Shown one piece after another: positions 20,093-32,800 of a stretch of 64,000 bases of DNA. The stretch comes from Hippasteria phrygiana (Eukaryota; Echinodermata; Asteroidea; Valvatida; Goniasteridae). The notes under the pieces are model-generated. The model had not been told where the DNA came from and did not search any database. It saw only the letters and a list, made by a program, of their open reading frames with translations. The position numbers were made by a program, and so were the translations under genes. Position 1 is the stretch's first letter, and each line of letters opens with the position of its first letter. The stretch is from the NCBI GenBank assembly GCA_037893225.1, contig JAZGUH010001185.1, positions 41,342-105,341 of the forward strand, given 5' to 3'.

Positions 20093-21612
20093 ATAATTTA
20101 GGAGCAGATGCAAAATTGCTGAGAACCAGTCCTAAGCAGTGTACATCACATTTACGTTTTGGCTGGTAACCTGTTGTTACTAAGAAATATTTTATGCTTA
20201 GCTGCAAGAAGTTAGCCCGTGTTGATAATGTCTATGTGCTTATAAGCACAGCACATAGGTTCTAGTGCTTGCCATGTACATGTACTTGTAATCACAGAAT
20301 GCAGCGTTTGAGCTACTCACAAAAACTATTGGCATTTTGAACTGTCTCCTGCCTTTTCCTACTTTTCCTACTTTTACGTTCCACAACTCTGAAAAATGAA
20401 ATCTTATTGAATATTTTGCATAAGTGTTACACACTGTCATATGAAAATCATACAACGAAGGGCTTGGGTGCAGGAGTACTGCAACTTTACTTCCAAGAGC
20501 TTAGTTGAGGATGGGGTGCGTTGTGAGTACAGAACATGCCAAACGAGGCTTGTGATGCTGTGGACATGGGGGTGGGTGTCAACGAAACCTACTAAAATCC
20601 TACAAAAGTCAAACTTTTATTCTGATTTTGTCGTCCAGAGTCTAAGTTTTCTTGAAAGTTTGAAGGAAGTTCTGTGCTTTCCATTTAAGCACAGAATGCA
20701 GGGTTTTAGCTACTCACGAAAATTCTACATTGCCCAGAGAAATATGCTTAGACTTTGGACTATTGAACTCTCTGCTGCAGTAAGCATCATTTTTTTATTT
20801 GTGTGCAAAAAGAGCTTGCCAGGGAGAATTGCATAGAGTGTTGCTATCAGATGTCATGAGATATTCAATGTGACTCGTACAAGCTGAACTTTTCGTAGAA
20901 GATAATTTTGGTTAATGCTGTTCTTTAACATGACTAGCTCTGTAGGGTTCGGATCTGAACTGCAGCCACATTCACTTTTAGATAATGATGGTCACAAACT
21001 GACCATAATATGCAGTGTGATACCGGTCCTTTTTTGCTAGTTCTGAGCATGTGCGCGTATAGTTCTGAGCATGCCCACGACTGGGAATAATGAAAGAGGA
21101 CCGGTATCTGCTGCTACCAACGTCTCAATAGTCCCCAGGACCACCTGTCAGAACCAGCTTGAACCGGAAAGAACCAGCTGGAACCAGCTCCAAAAGGGAA
21201 TGTCTTGAGTTGTGTGAAAATCCATCTTTTATTCTAATGTGCTGGTAGTTCTATTTTGCAGAAACTGCCGTCATGAACTTTTTTTCAGAGCTATACAGAG
21301 CTTTTTAGACAATGTGGATTAATTTGATTAAGGTGGGGAAACCTTGCTGGGATTTATGGTTAAGGCTCAGCTTTTGGAAAGTGAAAACTAGGATTCTGCT
21401 GGTGAAAGATGATAGTTGGCAATTGAGACCAAAAAGAGGATTGATTTGTCGGCAAGTTTAAAAGTGCAGACGCTGCAAAGCTCCATGATGTTGGCATTGC
21501 GTCTGTGACTTTTACACATTGTTTGCCCACCTTAGATTTTCACAAAATCCAATATGGCATTATCTATAGATTGTGCCATAAACTTAGTGTAATACTTCTC
21601 TTATGGAAAAAC
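20093..21612. other. No gene recognised
   Basis: A 131-codon frame starts at 20441 but shows no domain, has no splice context and partly overlaps a small local repeat (ACAGAATGCAG with GCTACTCAC at 20297 and 20691). I see nothing else I can support. Confidence 0.4.
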
Positions 21613-21886
21613 TACTCTCTTAATGTAAAAAGAGTGAAAAACTTACTCTCAAAAAGAGTGAATCTCTTATAAAAACCACTCGAAAAAGAGTGAAAACCAC
21701 TCTTTCGAGGAGCCATATAAGGGACAGCTCGAAAAAGAGTTGTCCCTTATATGACTCCAAGAAAGAGTGGAATTTTCACTCTTTTCGAGTGGTTTTTATA
21801 TAAGAGATTCACTCTTTTGGAGTGGTTTGAGAAGAGATTCACTCTTTTTGAGAGTGAGTTTTTCACTCTTTTACATTAAGAGAGTA
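21613..21886. repeat. Long hairpin of ACTCTTT motifs
   Basis: The two arms meet near 21735: TACTCTCTTAATGTAAAAAG at the far left mirrors CATTAAGAGAGTA at the far right, and CATATAAGGGACAGCTC mirrors GAGTTGTCCCTTATATG at the centre. Arms are about 125-140 bp, the right one slightly longer. The arms are themselves built from repeated AAAGAGTG units. Probably a MITE-type palindrome; no target duplication identified. Confidence 0.85.
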
Positions 21887-22855
21887 CACCAGTTGTTTTA
21901 GATGAGTTGTATGCACTGATCAGTGAAAAATATTAAAATAAAATATTTTGTTTGGCGCAGTGACGAAACCTTAGATTGGTTTTTAGATACTTTGCAGAAA
22001 AGAGGGGGGTCGAGTGCTCAACGTTCATAGTCGGGTTAAACCTAAGTGTACAATCAAATGCTTATTATTTGTTGACCAAAGTTTATGTGCTTAGAGATTC
22101 AAAGTTTTATAATGTTTTGACTTTAGCTTGTCACCTAAGCGTGTTTATAGCTTCATTTCTCCTTTTTAAGGATATATATATATAATAATTTTTCCAGTTT
22201 TATTCATTTTTATTTTTGGTTGTATAGAACAGGGAATATTTGTGCCAGAATTGTTTGCACACAGAAAGATGAATTCGATGAATTTCGACTTCTGTGTTGC
22301 AAATTCCTAATTTGTATGAGCACTTTGGTATGCAATGCAGGCGAAACCATTTTAAAATACAAGGCCTGTAAGAATTCTACGATGCGTTCCCAAATGTATA
22401 AGCTATGCTGTGTAGCAAAACAGTTTTTCCATCCTAATCAAGTTATCAGCATCTCATATTTTCAGGTCGATTTTTCCTTCTCTATACAAATTTTTAAATT
22501 AGAAGGGCTGCTGCCACCCTATTTGAAGTATTTTCAATCTTGCCATAGGCCTTGTTAGCACCTCTGTACTTTAAAGATATTGTTCAACTTCTCTACAATG
22601 TCACATGAATTCCGATTTGCAGGCATCTTCTGTTGAAGGTGTTGTTCAGCTTACATAACCCTCCTTTTTTGGTATAGGGCACTGTGGAACATATTACCTG
22701 GAGAAAAGAAAAGTGCTGTATTTGTTTTTCTGTTCTGAGGATTAAAGATAGCTATTCCAAAGTGAGTTGTCTTGGATCATTTCTGGATTGTTGGCTATTA
22801 TAATCCTAGGTCCCCACCCGGCCCTCAAGCCACTGATGAAGCCCCTCCCCCACAC
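21887..22855. other. No gene recognised
   Basis: A 112-codon frame at 22220 has no recognisable domain. Sequence is AT-rich and otherwise featureless to me. Confidence 0.4.
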
Positions 22856-23512
22856 CTCCCCACTCCCCACTTCAGTCCACTTCAATCAAATTTGGAAAAT
22901 GTCAATTTTGGGCTAAAATTGACAACAAATGGCAAGGGGTATGTACTTTTTTTAGCTCGAATGAAAAGTTTGCTTTAAAACTTAAGCACAGAAATGGAGA
23001 TTTCATCCTTGCACTTTCAAATTTCTAGGATTAATATGAAGCATTGATGAACATTTCTAATATTTTATATTTTCATACATTATGGAAATACTGCGCTATT
23101 TCCGTCAAATAATCTTTAATTACGTCCTGAATCAGTTTGTAGTATTTTTTACCGCTTGTCATTTTTTTTAAGTCGAATAAAAAGTTTCCTTCAAAACGTC
23201 AGTAAAGAGACAGAATGAAATTGAGACTTCAGCCTTATGCAATTTCAGATGTCTAGGATTAATATTAGGGTTTTGATGAATATTTGTAATATTTCATAAA
23301 TTATGGAAATATTGCGCTATTTATGCCAAATTATCTTTGATTACGCTCCAAATCAGTTTGTAGTATTCGTAATTGGGTCTAGAGTCCATTTCGATCAAAT
23401 TTGCAAAAAAGAAATTTGTTTGCCAAAATTGACAAAAATGGCAGGGGTACCCATTGCTCTTTTCTTTTTAGGTCGAACAAAAAGTTTTCTTCAAAACTTG
23501 AGCACAGATATA
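22856..23512. repeat. ~305-bp satellite, left part
   Basis: Two diverged units of the satellite described at 29837-33230, sharing GACAAAAATGGCA, then TTTTAGGTCGAA, AAAGTTTTCTTCAAAAC and GGATTAATATTAGG. The array stops at the Tc1 insertion (23515) and resumes at 29837 at the matching point of the unit. Confidence 0.8.
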
Positions 23513-23616
23513 TACTAGTCAACGAAAGAAACGCAAGTTTTTTTTCGAAGCCAATTTATACCAACAAAATTTGATTGCACCCCCGAAAAATTATGATGAC
23601 ATGAAAGTGCAAGTAC

Positions 23617-23652
23617 TCAATAACTGGTGTGTCCACCTCTGGCCAGGATGCA
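23617..23652 (-). pseudogene. Tc1 transposase, C-terminal fragment
   Basis: The reverse strand reads ILARGGHTSY followed by TGA. This is the usual C-terminal end of Tc1-type transposases (ARGGHTxY). It is separated from the rest of the gene by the element at 23655-25103. Confidence 0.7.
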
Positions 23653-23654
23653 TA

Positions 23655-25103
23655 GACAGGGCCCAGACCAGGAAAAACTGCCGTTTTTGGAGAACTTACA
23701 GTCCAGCTACATGTAGTGTCACATTTGAGATGTCATCCTTATCCTTGATATTTTCATTGGTATTTTGCGAGTTAACATTGTTGTTTGCGAAATGCATTGC
23801 TTTGAATGACATTATTGCTCAACTATTATGTTCTACTTGTGTAAGTATACACAAATTGAACACAAATTGAATTACTTTTATAATTGTATCTTTACAATGG
23901 CGGCTACCCCCTTTTTGAGTACAAGAGCAGATGACAGAACTCTGAACTGTATGTTCGAATTACGTGCAATGAAACAATTCTAGATGGACAACGATGTTGC
24001 AATTGGAGAGAAGACAGCATAGATTATTTGTACAGTTAAAGTATGACACTCGTAAACTCTGATTTCCGAGAAAGGAAAATTATGGGGTACAAATAAAAGA
24101 CTGTTTAAATCCGATTAAGGTAATTTTGGTAGCCATTTTTGTTTGGACGGCCATCTTGGATTTGCAGCCAAATCCTGGGTAGCCCCAAATTAATTTCAAA
24201 AGGCTTAGGTTCAGGACGCCATAATACAACCAACTTTAGAAAACGTTAACAGGGAAAAAACGAAGAGGTAGTTTGAATATAATTCAGATGCTTTTGGTGG
24301 CCATTTTGACGGCCATCTTGGATTTCAGGACAAATCCTAGGTATTCCCCAGACTGATTTCAAAGGCCTTAGGTTCAGGATGATGACGGAGTCACTGAAAA
24401 AAAAATGACAGAAAAAACCAGAAGCAGCATAAATCTTATTAGGGTAATTTTGGCAGCCATTTTTAGTTTTGGTGGCCATCTTTGATTTGAGGCCAAATTA
24501 TGGGTGGCTTTGGAGCTAAATTCAATGGGTGTAGATTCAGGATGACAGAACCACTGAAAAAAACATTGATATTAAACGTAATTAGCAGTATATATCAAAT
24601 TTAGGTAATTTTGGCGGCCATTTTGGCGGCCTTTTTTGCGGCTTTTTTGCGGCCATCTTGGATTCAAGGACAAATCCTGGGTATTCCCCAGACTAATTTC
24701 AAAGGCCTTATGATCAGGATGACGGATTCACTGAAAAAAACTCCTACAGAAAAAAACAAGTAGTATAAATCTGATTAAGATAATTTTGGCAGCCATTTTA
24801 TATTTTGGCAGCCATCTTGTATTTGAGGCCAAATTCTGGGTGGCTCTGGAGCTAAATTCAATGGGTGTAGATTCAGGATGACAGAACCACTGAAAAAACG
24901 TTGATATTGAACGTAATTAGCAGTATATATCTAATTTAGGTACTTTTGGCGGCCATTTTTGATTTTGGCCGCCATTTTGAATTAGGGGCAAAAATCGGGG
25001 TGGCCCCCAAGCTAATCTCAAATGGTTGAGGTTCATGATGTTGAAACCGTTGAGAAAACCTTGACAGGAAAAAACGGCAGTTTTTCTTGGTCTAGGCCCT
25101 GTC
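23655..25103. mobile_element. TA-flanked element with ~165-bp internal repeats
   Basis: Left end GACAGGGCCCAGACCAGGAA and right end TTCTTGGTCTAGGCCCTGTC are inverted repeats that continue into AAACTGCCGTTTTT, flanked by TA on both sides. It interrupts the C-terminal codons of the Tc1 transposase. From about 24110 to 25085 the interior is a tandem array of about six ~165-bp units, each with GGCGGCCATCTTGGATTT-like and AAATCCTGGGTRGCCC-like stretches and a CACTGAAAAAA motif. No transposase seen. Confidence 0.8.
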
Positions 25104-25105
25104 TA

Positions 25106-25663
25106 TACAGGCCTGGCATGAACCCGCCGTTGAAGTTTGTCCCAGGTGTTCTATTGGGGACATGTCGGGGCTAAAGGCAGGCCATGGAAGGGTTTCCACA
25201 TTTTGCTGCCGCAGATAATCGGTCACAATTCTGGCAACATGCGGACGTGCATTAATCCTGCTGTAGCAGTTGGATATTGGGATGCTGGCGCAAGAAAGGC
25301 ACTACCTCTGCTGCCAGGACCTCATCTCGGTAGTGCTGCCCATTCAGATTGCCCCGAATCTCAATCAGATTGGTGCGGCTGTTGGCGGCAATGCCGGCCC
25401 ACACCATGACACTGTATAGGACCGCCCCATCCATCTGTCTTGCTCTACGATATTGCAGTCAGCATAGCGCTCCCCACGCCTCCTGTAGACCCTAACACGG
25501 CCATCATTGTGGGATATGCGAAACCGGGACTCGTCCGTGAACAAGACCTGGCTCCACATCCTTTGAGTCCACTGCCGATGCTGCATGCACCACTGACGAC
25601 GGCGCTCCTGCCTTTCTGCAGGCAACTGGAGACCTCTAAACGGGCGCTTACTTCGCAGACCAG
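25106..25663 (-). pseudogene. Tc1 transposase, catalytic-domain fragment
   Basis: Reading the minus strand from 25663: AGLRSKRPFRG, RRRQWC, then VLFTDESRFRISHNDGRVRV with the first catalytic Asp, a frameshift, then VMVWAGIAANSRTNL, LLQQD with the second Asp, a one-base insertion, then NARPHVARIVTDYLRQQNVE and SPDMSPIEH with the Glu. So the DDE triad is recognisable but spread over at least three frames. The 5' part of the gene lies 3.5 kb away because of the foldback insertion. A cut-and-paste transposase in life, now inactive. Confidence 0.88.
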
Positions 25664-26870
25664 CAGCATGATCCGTGTACATACCGTCCAATCAGTTACC
25701 ATTTTAAAATTGTATAAAGAAAAAGGAAAAACGAACCCTGTACCCTTTACCGTTCTTAAATCTGTGAATGAAAAAGGAAAAACAAACCTTTTACCCTTTA
25801 CCGTTTTTAAATCTTCAAAAGGAAAACAAAAAAACGATCCCCTTTACCCTTTTCCGTTTTTAAATTTTCAAAAGGAAAAAAGGAAAAAACGAACCATTTA
25901 CCCTTTACCGTTTTTGAATCTTTAAAAGGAAAACAGAAAAACAAACCCTTTACCCTTTACCGTTTTTGAATCTTTAAAAGTAAAAAAAGAAAAACAAACC
26001 CTTTACCCGTTACCGGTTTATAATCTGTAAAAAGGAAAAAGAAAAACCGAACTCTTCACTAAGTACCGTTTTAAAATGCAAAATAAAAAACAAAAAACTA
26101 ATCTCATATTGTTTCACTATTTTTAACTCCATTATAAAGAAGAGGAAAATAAACCTTTCTTACCTTTTTATTGTTTTTGACTCCTTATTAAGAAAAAGAC
26201 AAAGAAGAAACCTTTACCTCTCACCGTTTTGGAATTTGTATTAAGAAAAAGGGAGAAGGTATCCACTACCGTTTTCCTGTTTTGTGCGTAAACCGAAAAG
26301 CCGAATTTTTTCTTTTCGTTTGAGTAATCAGCTTTAAATATAGAAATAAAAGCAGCACACCTGTATTTGTTTCTCCTTATTTAACTGAGACAAGTGACAG
26401 AACATTGTATATATTTCTTTGCTTGTCTGTCATAACAGAAACACGAACAACTAAAACCTATCACCAAACGTTTTGCCAACAACAGGAAAAGGAAAAACGA
26501 AACCCTTTACCAGTTTAAGCCCAGCGATACCCGAGTGCAGCCGAGTTCGTCCGAAATTTCGTGCAGTAAACATTTACCCTATGCGCCATTGTTTTGCCTT
26601 TTTATAAAGATTTTTGCGGGTTGTGATTGTCAGGTGAATACACACATTAGGTACATGTTTTGTTTTGGTTTCTTAGACGTTTGCAACAGCAATCTTGTAA
26701 ATTTTATTTCATCATGAGACGGTGTATAATTTAAACTACAAACTTTCCCAGAATGCATTGCAACGCATAACACATCCGGTTAATTGCAGTTAGGGGTCAC
26801 GGGTCACGGGTCACGTACGTTGTTGACACTGACAGTCGGTGACACTGACAGTGGGGTCATGCTAATTAGC

Positions 26871-27009
26871 GTCAACAAGCGTCAACAAGCGTCAACAAGC
26901 GTCAACAAGCGTCAACAAGCGTCAACAAGCGTCAACAAGCGTCAACAAGCGTCAACAAGCGTCAACAAGCGTCAACAAGCGTCAACAAGCGTCAACAAAG
27001 CGTCAACAA
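26871..27009. repeat. 10-bp minisatellite GTCAACAAGC
   Basis: Twelve exact tandem decamers (26871-26990) followed by two degenerate ones. It lies in the centre of the foldback element. Confidence 0.95.
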
Positions 27010-27259
27010 ATTAAATACGAAAGTTTAGGCGTAAACAATTATTTCACAATGTCATTTATTTCCAAGTAGTCATATTGAGTAGGAAAATAACCAGCCATTT
27101 GCGTTCAGAAATGTATAGACACTTGGCACAATGTTTAATTTTTAGATTAATCAGGAAATTATGCAGTATGTGGAAGAATGTGTGTGTGTTACTGTGTTTT
27201 TCATGTTGGATGTTTCATGTTGGATGTTTTTCATGTTGGATGTGTGCTCACTCAAAGTG

Positions 27260-27502
27260 GGAAAGAGTTCCATATCCGGACATCACTTATTTTCCCTTAA
27301 TATGACTTTAAAAATCTGATGAAGAAACACGAATTTAGGAGGGAAAATTTTTCAACTTATTCTCTGTCATGCCCATAGACTTTGTGCACGAGGTATAACT
27401 TTATAATGTCCGGATATGGAACTCTTTCCCAGATTTACACTTTTTGGTAGTTTTTAAGTCATATTAAGGGAAAATAAGTGATGTCCGGATGGAACTCTTT
27501 CC
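27260..27502. repeat. Inverted repeat with GGAAAGAGTTCCATATCCGG ends
   Basis: The left end GGAAAGAGTTCCATATCCGG with ACATCACTTATTTTCCC is mirrored at 27455-27502. An additional inverted partial copy (TCCGGATATGGAACTCTTTC) sits at 27409. Probably a small MITE inside the foldback element. Confidence 0.75.
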
Positions 27503-29201
27503 GTAATATTGCCACATGAGTACATGTACATGTTATTTTGTATGTCCCATGGCCAAGTATTTTTTTATGCATGTATTATAACAATTTCTCTTGCTGTTTT
27601 CTGCAGGGAGTTGAATTCATCAGGGTAATTTTTTAATGGATTTCATTCAAAGGGAAATTAGCTCAGGAGGGAGTACAATAAACTTGCGCAAAACTCCAGA
27701 TTGCGCTCGACAGCTACATGCAACATTGTGTCTGGATCTTTTAAAACCAAAACAGGAAAAAAGCACAAACAAATTTATTTAATCCAACATATGCAGCTGT
27801 GCCATTAAACAGTCACATTAATTTATTCAGTTTTTAACAAAAAAATGGTCAGTATCAAGTCATCGTGGAATTTACTGCAAACATCAAATGAACACCATTG
27901 TCCATAGGATTAAAATGTTATTATTATACGGCCGTGTACTTTATACGGCCGTGTCTGATTTTTAAAAACAATATTAAAAATAATAGTGCCTGTATTATTT
28001 ACTACTTTTTCTAGCCTTATCTATATTATAAAATATCAATATCAATATCAATCATGGATACGCACCTGAAAAATACGGCTGATTTTTGAAGTTGTCATGT
28101 CCTCCTCTCTTAGGGATAGTCGCTTACTTCCTCTGAAGAGTATAAACGTATCCATCTCAAAAAACAAACAATCAAAATGTAGGCCTACGCAAAAGTAAAA
28201 CGAGTGGTGACACAGCAGTCAGCTAACTTTTTAACGCACGTGTTCCCGTCATGCATCGGGAGAAAAGTTTTTCCGGAAACAGCCGAAATTTGTTCGTGAA
28301 CTCGGCTGCACTCGGGTATCGCTGGGCTTAAACTGGTAAAGGGTTTCGTTTTTCCTTTTCCTGTTACCCTTTTTTCTTTTTTGTATTGGCAAAAAGTTTG
28401 GTGATAGGTTTTAGTTGTTCGTGTTTCTGTTAGGACAGAAAAGCAAAGAAATATATATAATGTTCTATCACTTGTCTCAGTTGAATAAGGAGAAATAAAT
28501 ACAGGTGTGCTGCTTTTATTTCTATATTTAAAGCTGATTACTCAAACGAAAAGAAAAAATTCGGCTTTTCGGTTTACGCACAAAACAGGAAAACGGTAGT
28601 GGATACCTTCTCCCTTTTTCTTAATACAAATTCCAAAACGGTTAGAGGTAAAGGTTTCTTCTTTGTCTTTTTCTTAATAAGGAGTCAAAAACAATAATAA
28701 GGTAAGAAAGGTTTATTTTCCTCTTCTTTATAATGGAGTTAAAAATAGTGAAACAATATGAGATTAGTTTTTTGTTTTTTATTTTGCATTATAAAACGGT
28801 ACTTAGTGAAGAGTTCGGTTTTTCTTTTTCCTTTTTACAGATTATAAACCGGTAACGGGTAAAGGGTTTGTTTTTCTTTTTTTACTTTTAAAGATTCAAA
28901 AACGGTAAAGGGTAAAGGGTTTGTTTTTCTGTTTTCCTTTTAAAGATTCAAAAACGGTAAAGGGTAAATGGTTCGTTTTTTCCTTTTTTCCTTTTGAAAA
29001 TTTAAAAACGGAAAAGGGTAAAGGGGATCGTTTTTTTGTTTTCCTTTTGAAGATTAAAAAACGGTAAAGGGTAAAAGGTTTGTTTTTCCTTTTTCATTCA
29101 CAGATTTAAGAACGGTAAAGGGTACAGGGTTCGTTTTTCCTTTTTCTTTATACAATTTTAAAATGGTAACTGATTGGACGGTATGTACACGGATCCAGCA
29201 T

Positions 29202-29536
29202 GCAGTCTGTTCCGCACAGTCTGGTCACCAATGCGTCTGTTGTGCCTGCCAGGGGTCTCTTTTGCAGTTTGACCAGCATCCCGGTGCCGATCTCGGAGGT
29301 GGATGGAGGAGCACCATATGGCGAACCTGGTTTGGGGTGGTGACTCTGGGTCGACCACTTCTTCGTCGGTCGGCAACATTCCCAGTGGCCTGGTGCCTGT
29401 CTCTGACGGCCAATGGTGGATTCGTGCACGTTAATTAAGAGCACGCGCGACAGCCCTGGGTCTTATACCCGCTTCCAGCATACCGACAGCGCGACCGCGG
29501 ATCGCGACCGCGCTCCAGAACAGAGAGTCGTGGCAT
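29202..29536 (-). pseudogene. Tc1 transposase, N-terminal fragment
   Basis: A plausible start ATG is at 29536, reading MPRLSVLERGR, then across frameshifts GMLEAGIRPRAVARAL and NVHESTIGRQRQ (helix-turn-helix), VADRRRSGRPRVTTP (the GRPR hinge of Tc1 transposases) and NRRIGDQTVRNRLHA, where the foldback element enters. At least three frames are used, so it is inactive. Confidence 0.85.
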
Positions 29537-29836
29537 TGCTGCTGACGGCCTAACTTTGTAATGAATTTGGTTTTCTGTATGCCCGAGACCCCCTCCACGA
29601 TTTTGGATAGTCATAGAGCTCAATTTCCAGTTACGTAATCTGGTCCAGCACTGCCCATGCCAAATGACCTTTTTGTCCTTGACGATGTGCAATCAACCGT
29701 GACCAATGCAAACTCGTGTGGAAATGAAGCAAGTCACTTTCCTTAGTATGCGCATTGCAAAAGTAAATCAATTTCTACCAAGTGTGCAGAAATATACCAC
29801 TTTAAAAAAAAGTTGCGTTTCTTTTTTTGACTAGTA

Positions 29837-32800
29837 TAGATATGGCATGAAATGGAGACTTTAGCCTTACAATTTCAGATCTCTAGGATTAATATTAGGT
29901 TATTTATGAATATATTTATTATTGGGTATGAATTTTAATTTTTCATATTTTTCCAAAATCTTGAAAAAAATATTTGTTTCTGTCATATGATTTGATCACT
30001 CTCCAAATCGGTTTCTGCCACTATCACAGTTCTCTGTAATTGATTTCTTGGAAAATTTGAAAATGTCATTTTTCGGCCAAAATCGACAAAAATGGCAAGG
30101 GGTTAGCCTTGTTATTTTATTCAGGTAAAAAAATAAGTTGCCTTCAAAACTGTCCAATAGATAGAGAATAGAATAGAGATGTCAGATGTGCAATTTCAGA
30201 TGTCTTTGATCAACAATAATTTTATTGGGTATAAATGTTAATTTTCATATTTTCCCAAAATCTTCAAAAACTTAAATTTGTCTATCAGATATGATTTAAT
30301 CACTCTCCAAATGAGTTTCTGCCACTATCACAGTTCTCTGGAATCGATTTCTTGGAAAATTGGAAAATGTAATTGTTGTGCCAAAATCGACAAAAATGGC
30401 AACGGGTTAGCCTTGTTATTTTTTTTCAGGTCAAAAAATAAGTTGCCTTCAAAACTGTCCAATAGATAAAGAATGGAATAGAGATGTCAGATGTGCAATT
30501 TTGAATGTCTTAGATCAACAACAATTTGATTGCGAATGAATTTTCATTTTTAAAAATTTCCTAAAATCTTGAAAAACTTCAATTTGTCTATCAGTTATAA
30601 TTCAATTACTCTCCAAATGAGTTTCTGCCTCTATCACAGTTCTCTGGAATCGATTTCAGTGCAATTTCAGATGTCTTTGATCAACAATAATTTTATTGGG
30701 TATGAATTTAAATTTTCATATTTTCCCAAAATCTTGAAAACTTAAATGTTTCTATCAGATATGATTTAATCACTCTTCTAATGAGTTTCTGCCTCTATCA
30801 CAGTTCTCTGGAATCGATTTCTTGGAAAATTGGAAAATGTAATTTTTCGACCAAAATCGACAAAAATGGCAAGGGGTTAGCCTTGTTATTTTTGTTCAGG
30901 TCAAAAAATAAGTTGCCTTCAAAACTGTCCAATAGATAGAGAATGGAATAGAGATGTCAGATGTGCAATTTCGAATGTCTTGGATCAACAATAATTTAAT
31001 TGGGAATGAATTTTAATTTTAATTTATTTTCCTAAAATCTTGAAAAACTTTAATTTGTCTATCAGATATGATTTGATCACTCTCCAAATGAGTTTCTGCC
31101 ACTATCACAGTTCTCTGGAATCGATTTCTTGAAAAATTGGAAAATGTCATTTTTGGGCCAAAATCGACAAAAATGGCAAGGGGTTAGCCTTGTTATTTTT
31201 GTTCAGGTCAAAAAATAAGTTGCCTTCAAAACTGTCCAATAGATAGAGAATGGAATAGAGATGTCAAATGTGCAATTTCGAATGTCTTGGATGAATAATT
31301 TAATTGGGAATGAATTTTAATTTTTAAATTTTCCTAAAATCTTGAAAAACTTTAATTTGTCTATCAGATATGATTTGATCACTCTCCAAATGAGTTTCTG
31401 CCACTATCACAGTTCTCTGGAATCGATTTATTGGAAAATTGGAAAATGTCATTTTTGGGCCAAAATCGACAAAAATGGCAAGGGGTTAGCCTTGTTATTT
31501 TTGTTCAGGTCAAAAAATAAGTTGCCTTCAAAACTGTCCAATAGATAGAGAATGGAACAGAGATGTCAGATGTGCAATTTCGAATGTCTTGGATCAACAG
31601 TAATTTAATTGGGAATGAATTTTAATTTTTAAATTTTCCTAAAATCTTGAAAAACTTTAATTTGTCTATCAGATATAATTTAATCACTCTCCAAATGAGT
31701 TTCTGCCTCTATCACAGTTCTCTGGAATCGATTTCTTGGAAAATTGGAAAATGTAATTTTTCGACCAAAATCGACAAAAATGGCAAGGGGTTAGCCTTGT
31801 TATTTTTGTTCAGGTCAAAAAATAAGTTGCCTTCAAAACTGTCCAATAGATAGAGAATGGAATAGAGATGTCAGATGTGCAATTTCCAATGTCTTGGATG
31901 AACAATAATTTAATTGGGAATGAATTTTCTTTTTTTTTATTTTCCTAAAATCTTGAAAAACTTTAATTTGTCTATCAGATATGATTTGATCACTCTTCAA
32001 ATGAGTTTCTGCCACTATCACAGTTCTCTGGAATCGATTTATTGGAAAATTGGAAAATGTCATTTTTGGGCCAAAATCGACAAAAATGGCAAGGGGTTAG
32101 CCTTGTTATTTTTGTTCAGGTCAAAAAATAAGTTGCCTTCAAAACTGTCCAATAGATAGAGAATGGAATAGAGATGTCAGATGTGCAATTTCGGATGTCT
32201 TGGATCAACAATAATTTGATTGGGAATGAATTTAATTTTTTTTTATTTTCCTAAAATCTTGAAAAACTTTAATTTGTCTATCAGATACAATTTAATCACT
32301 CTCCAAATGAGTTTCTGCCACTATCACCGTTCTCTGTAATCGATTTCTTGGAAAATTGGAAAATGTCATTTTTGGGCCAAAATCGACAAAAATGGCAAGG
32401 GCCTTGTTATTTTTCAGGCCAAAAAATAAGTTGCCTTCAAAACTGTCCAATAGATAGAGAATGGAATAGAGATGTCAGATGTGCTATTTCAGATGTCTTT
32501 GATCAGCAATAATTTTATTGGGTATGAATTTTAATTTTCATATTTTCCCAAAATCTTGAAAAACTTGAATTTGTCTATCAGATATAATTTAATCACTCTC
32601 CAAATGAGTTTCTGCCACTATCACAGTTCTCTGGAATCGATTTCTTGGAAAATTGGAAAATGTAATTTTTCGACCAAAATCGACAAAAATGGCAAGGGGT
32701 TAGCCTTGTTATTTTTCAGGTCAAAAATAAGTTGCCTTCAAAACTGTCCAATAGATAGAGAATGGAATAGAGATGTCTGATGTGCAATTTCAGATGTCTT

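Larger units (their letters stand above)
25670..29195. mobile_element. Foldback-type element with ~0.9-kb inverted repeats and 6-bp TSD
   Basis: The element runs from GATCCGTGTACATACCG to its reverse complement CGGTATGTACACGGATC. It is flanked by exact CAGCAT duplications (25664-25669 and 29196-29201), and excising it restores the Tc1 reading LHAAGLRSK across the site. The inverted repeats (25670 to ~26565 and ~28290 to 29195) consist of diverged ~52-bp tandem units of the type AAAGGAAAAACGAACCC, TTTACCCTTTACCG, TTTTTGAATC. The ~1.7-kb centre holds a GTCAACAAGC minisatellite and a smaller inverted repeat but no transposase. Long inverted repeats made of tandem units are the hallmark of foldback elements; a 6-bp duplication is unusual for those described and the superfamily is unresolved. 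Confidence 0.88.
23515..29834 (-). mobile_element. Dead Tc1-type transposon split by two later insertions
   Basis: Ends CTAGTCAACGAAAGAAACGC and its near reverse complement (GCGTTTCTTTTTTTGACTAG) are flanked by TA (23513-23514 and 29835-29836), the Tc1/mariner target. A broken transposase on the minus strand lies in three pieces. Subtracting the nested elements (23655-25103 plus its TA; 25670-29195 plus its CAGCAT) leaves 1,337 bp, the size expected for a Tc1. The host site is the ~305-bp satellite. Confidence 0.88.

Noticed and set aside
20441..20836. 131-codon open frame
   Set aside because: No recognised domain, no matching splice context, and partial overlap with a local repeat; length is plausible by chance.
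30278..32780. Recurring ~68-codon frames that look like a gene family
   Set aside because: They recur at the 305-bp satellite period, ends shift with indels, and there is no codon-level conservation visible.
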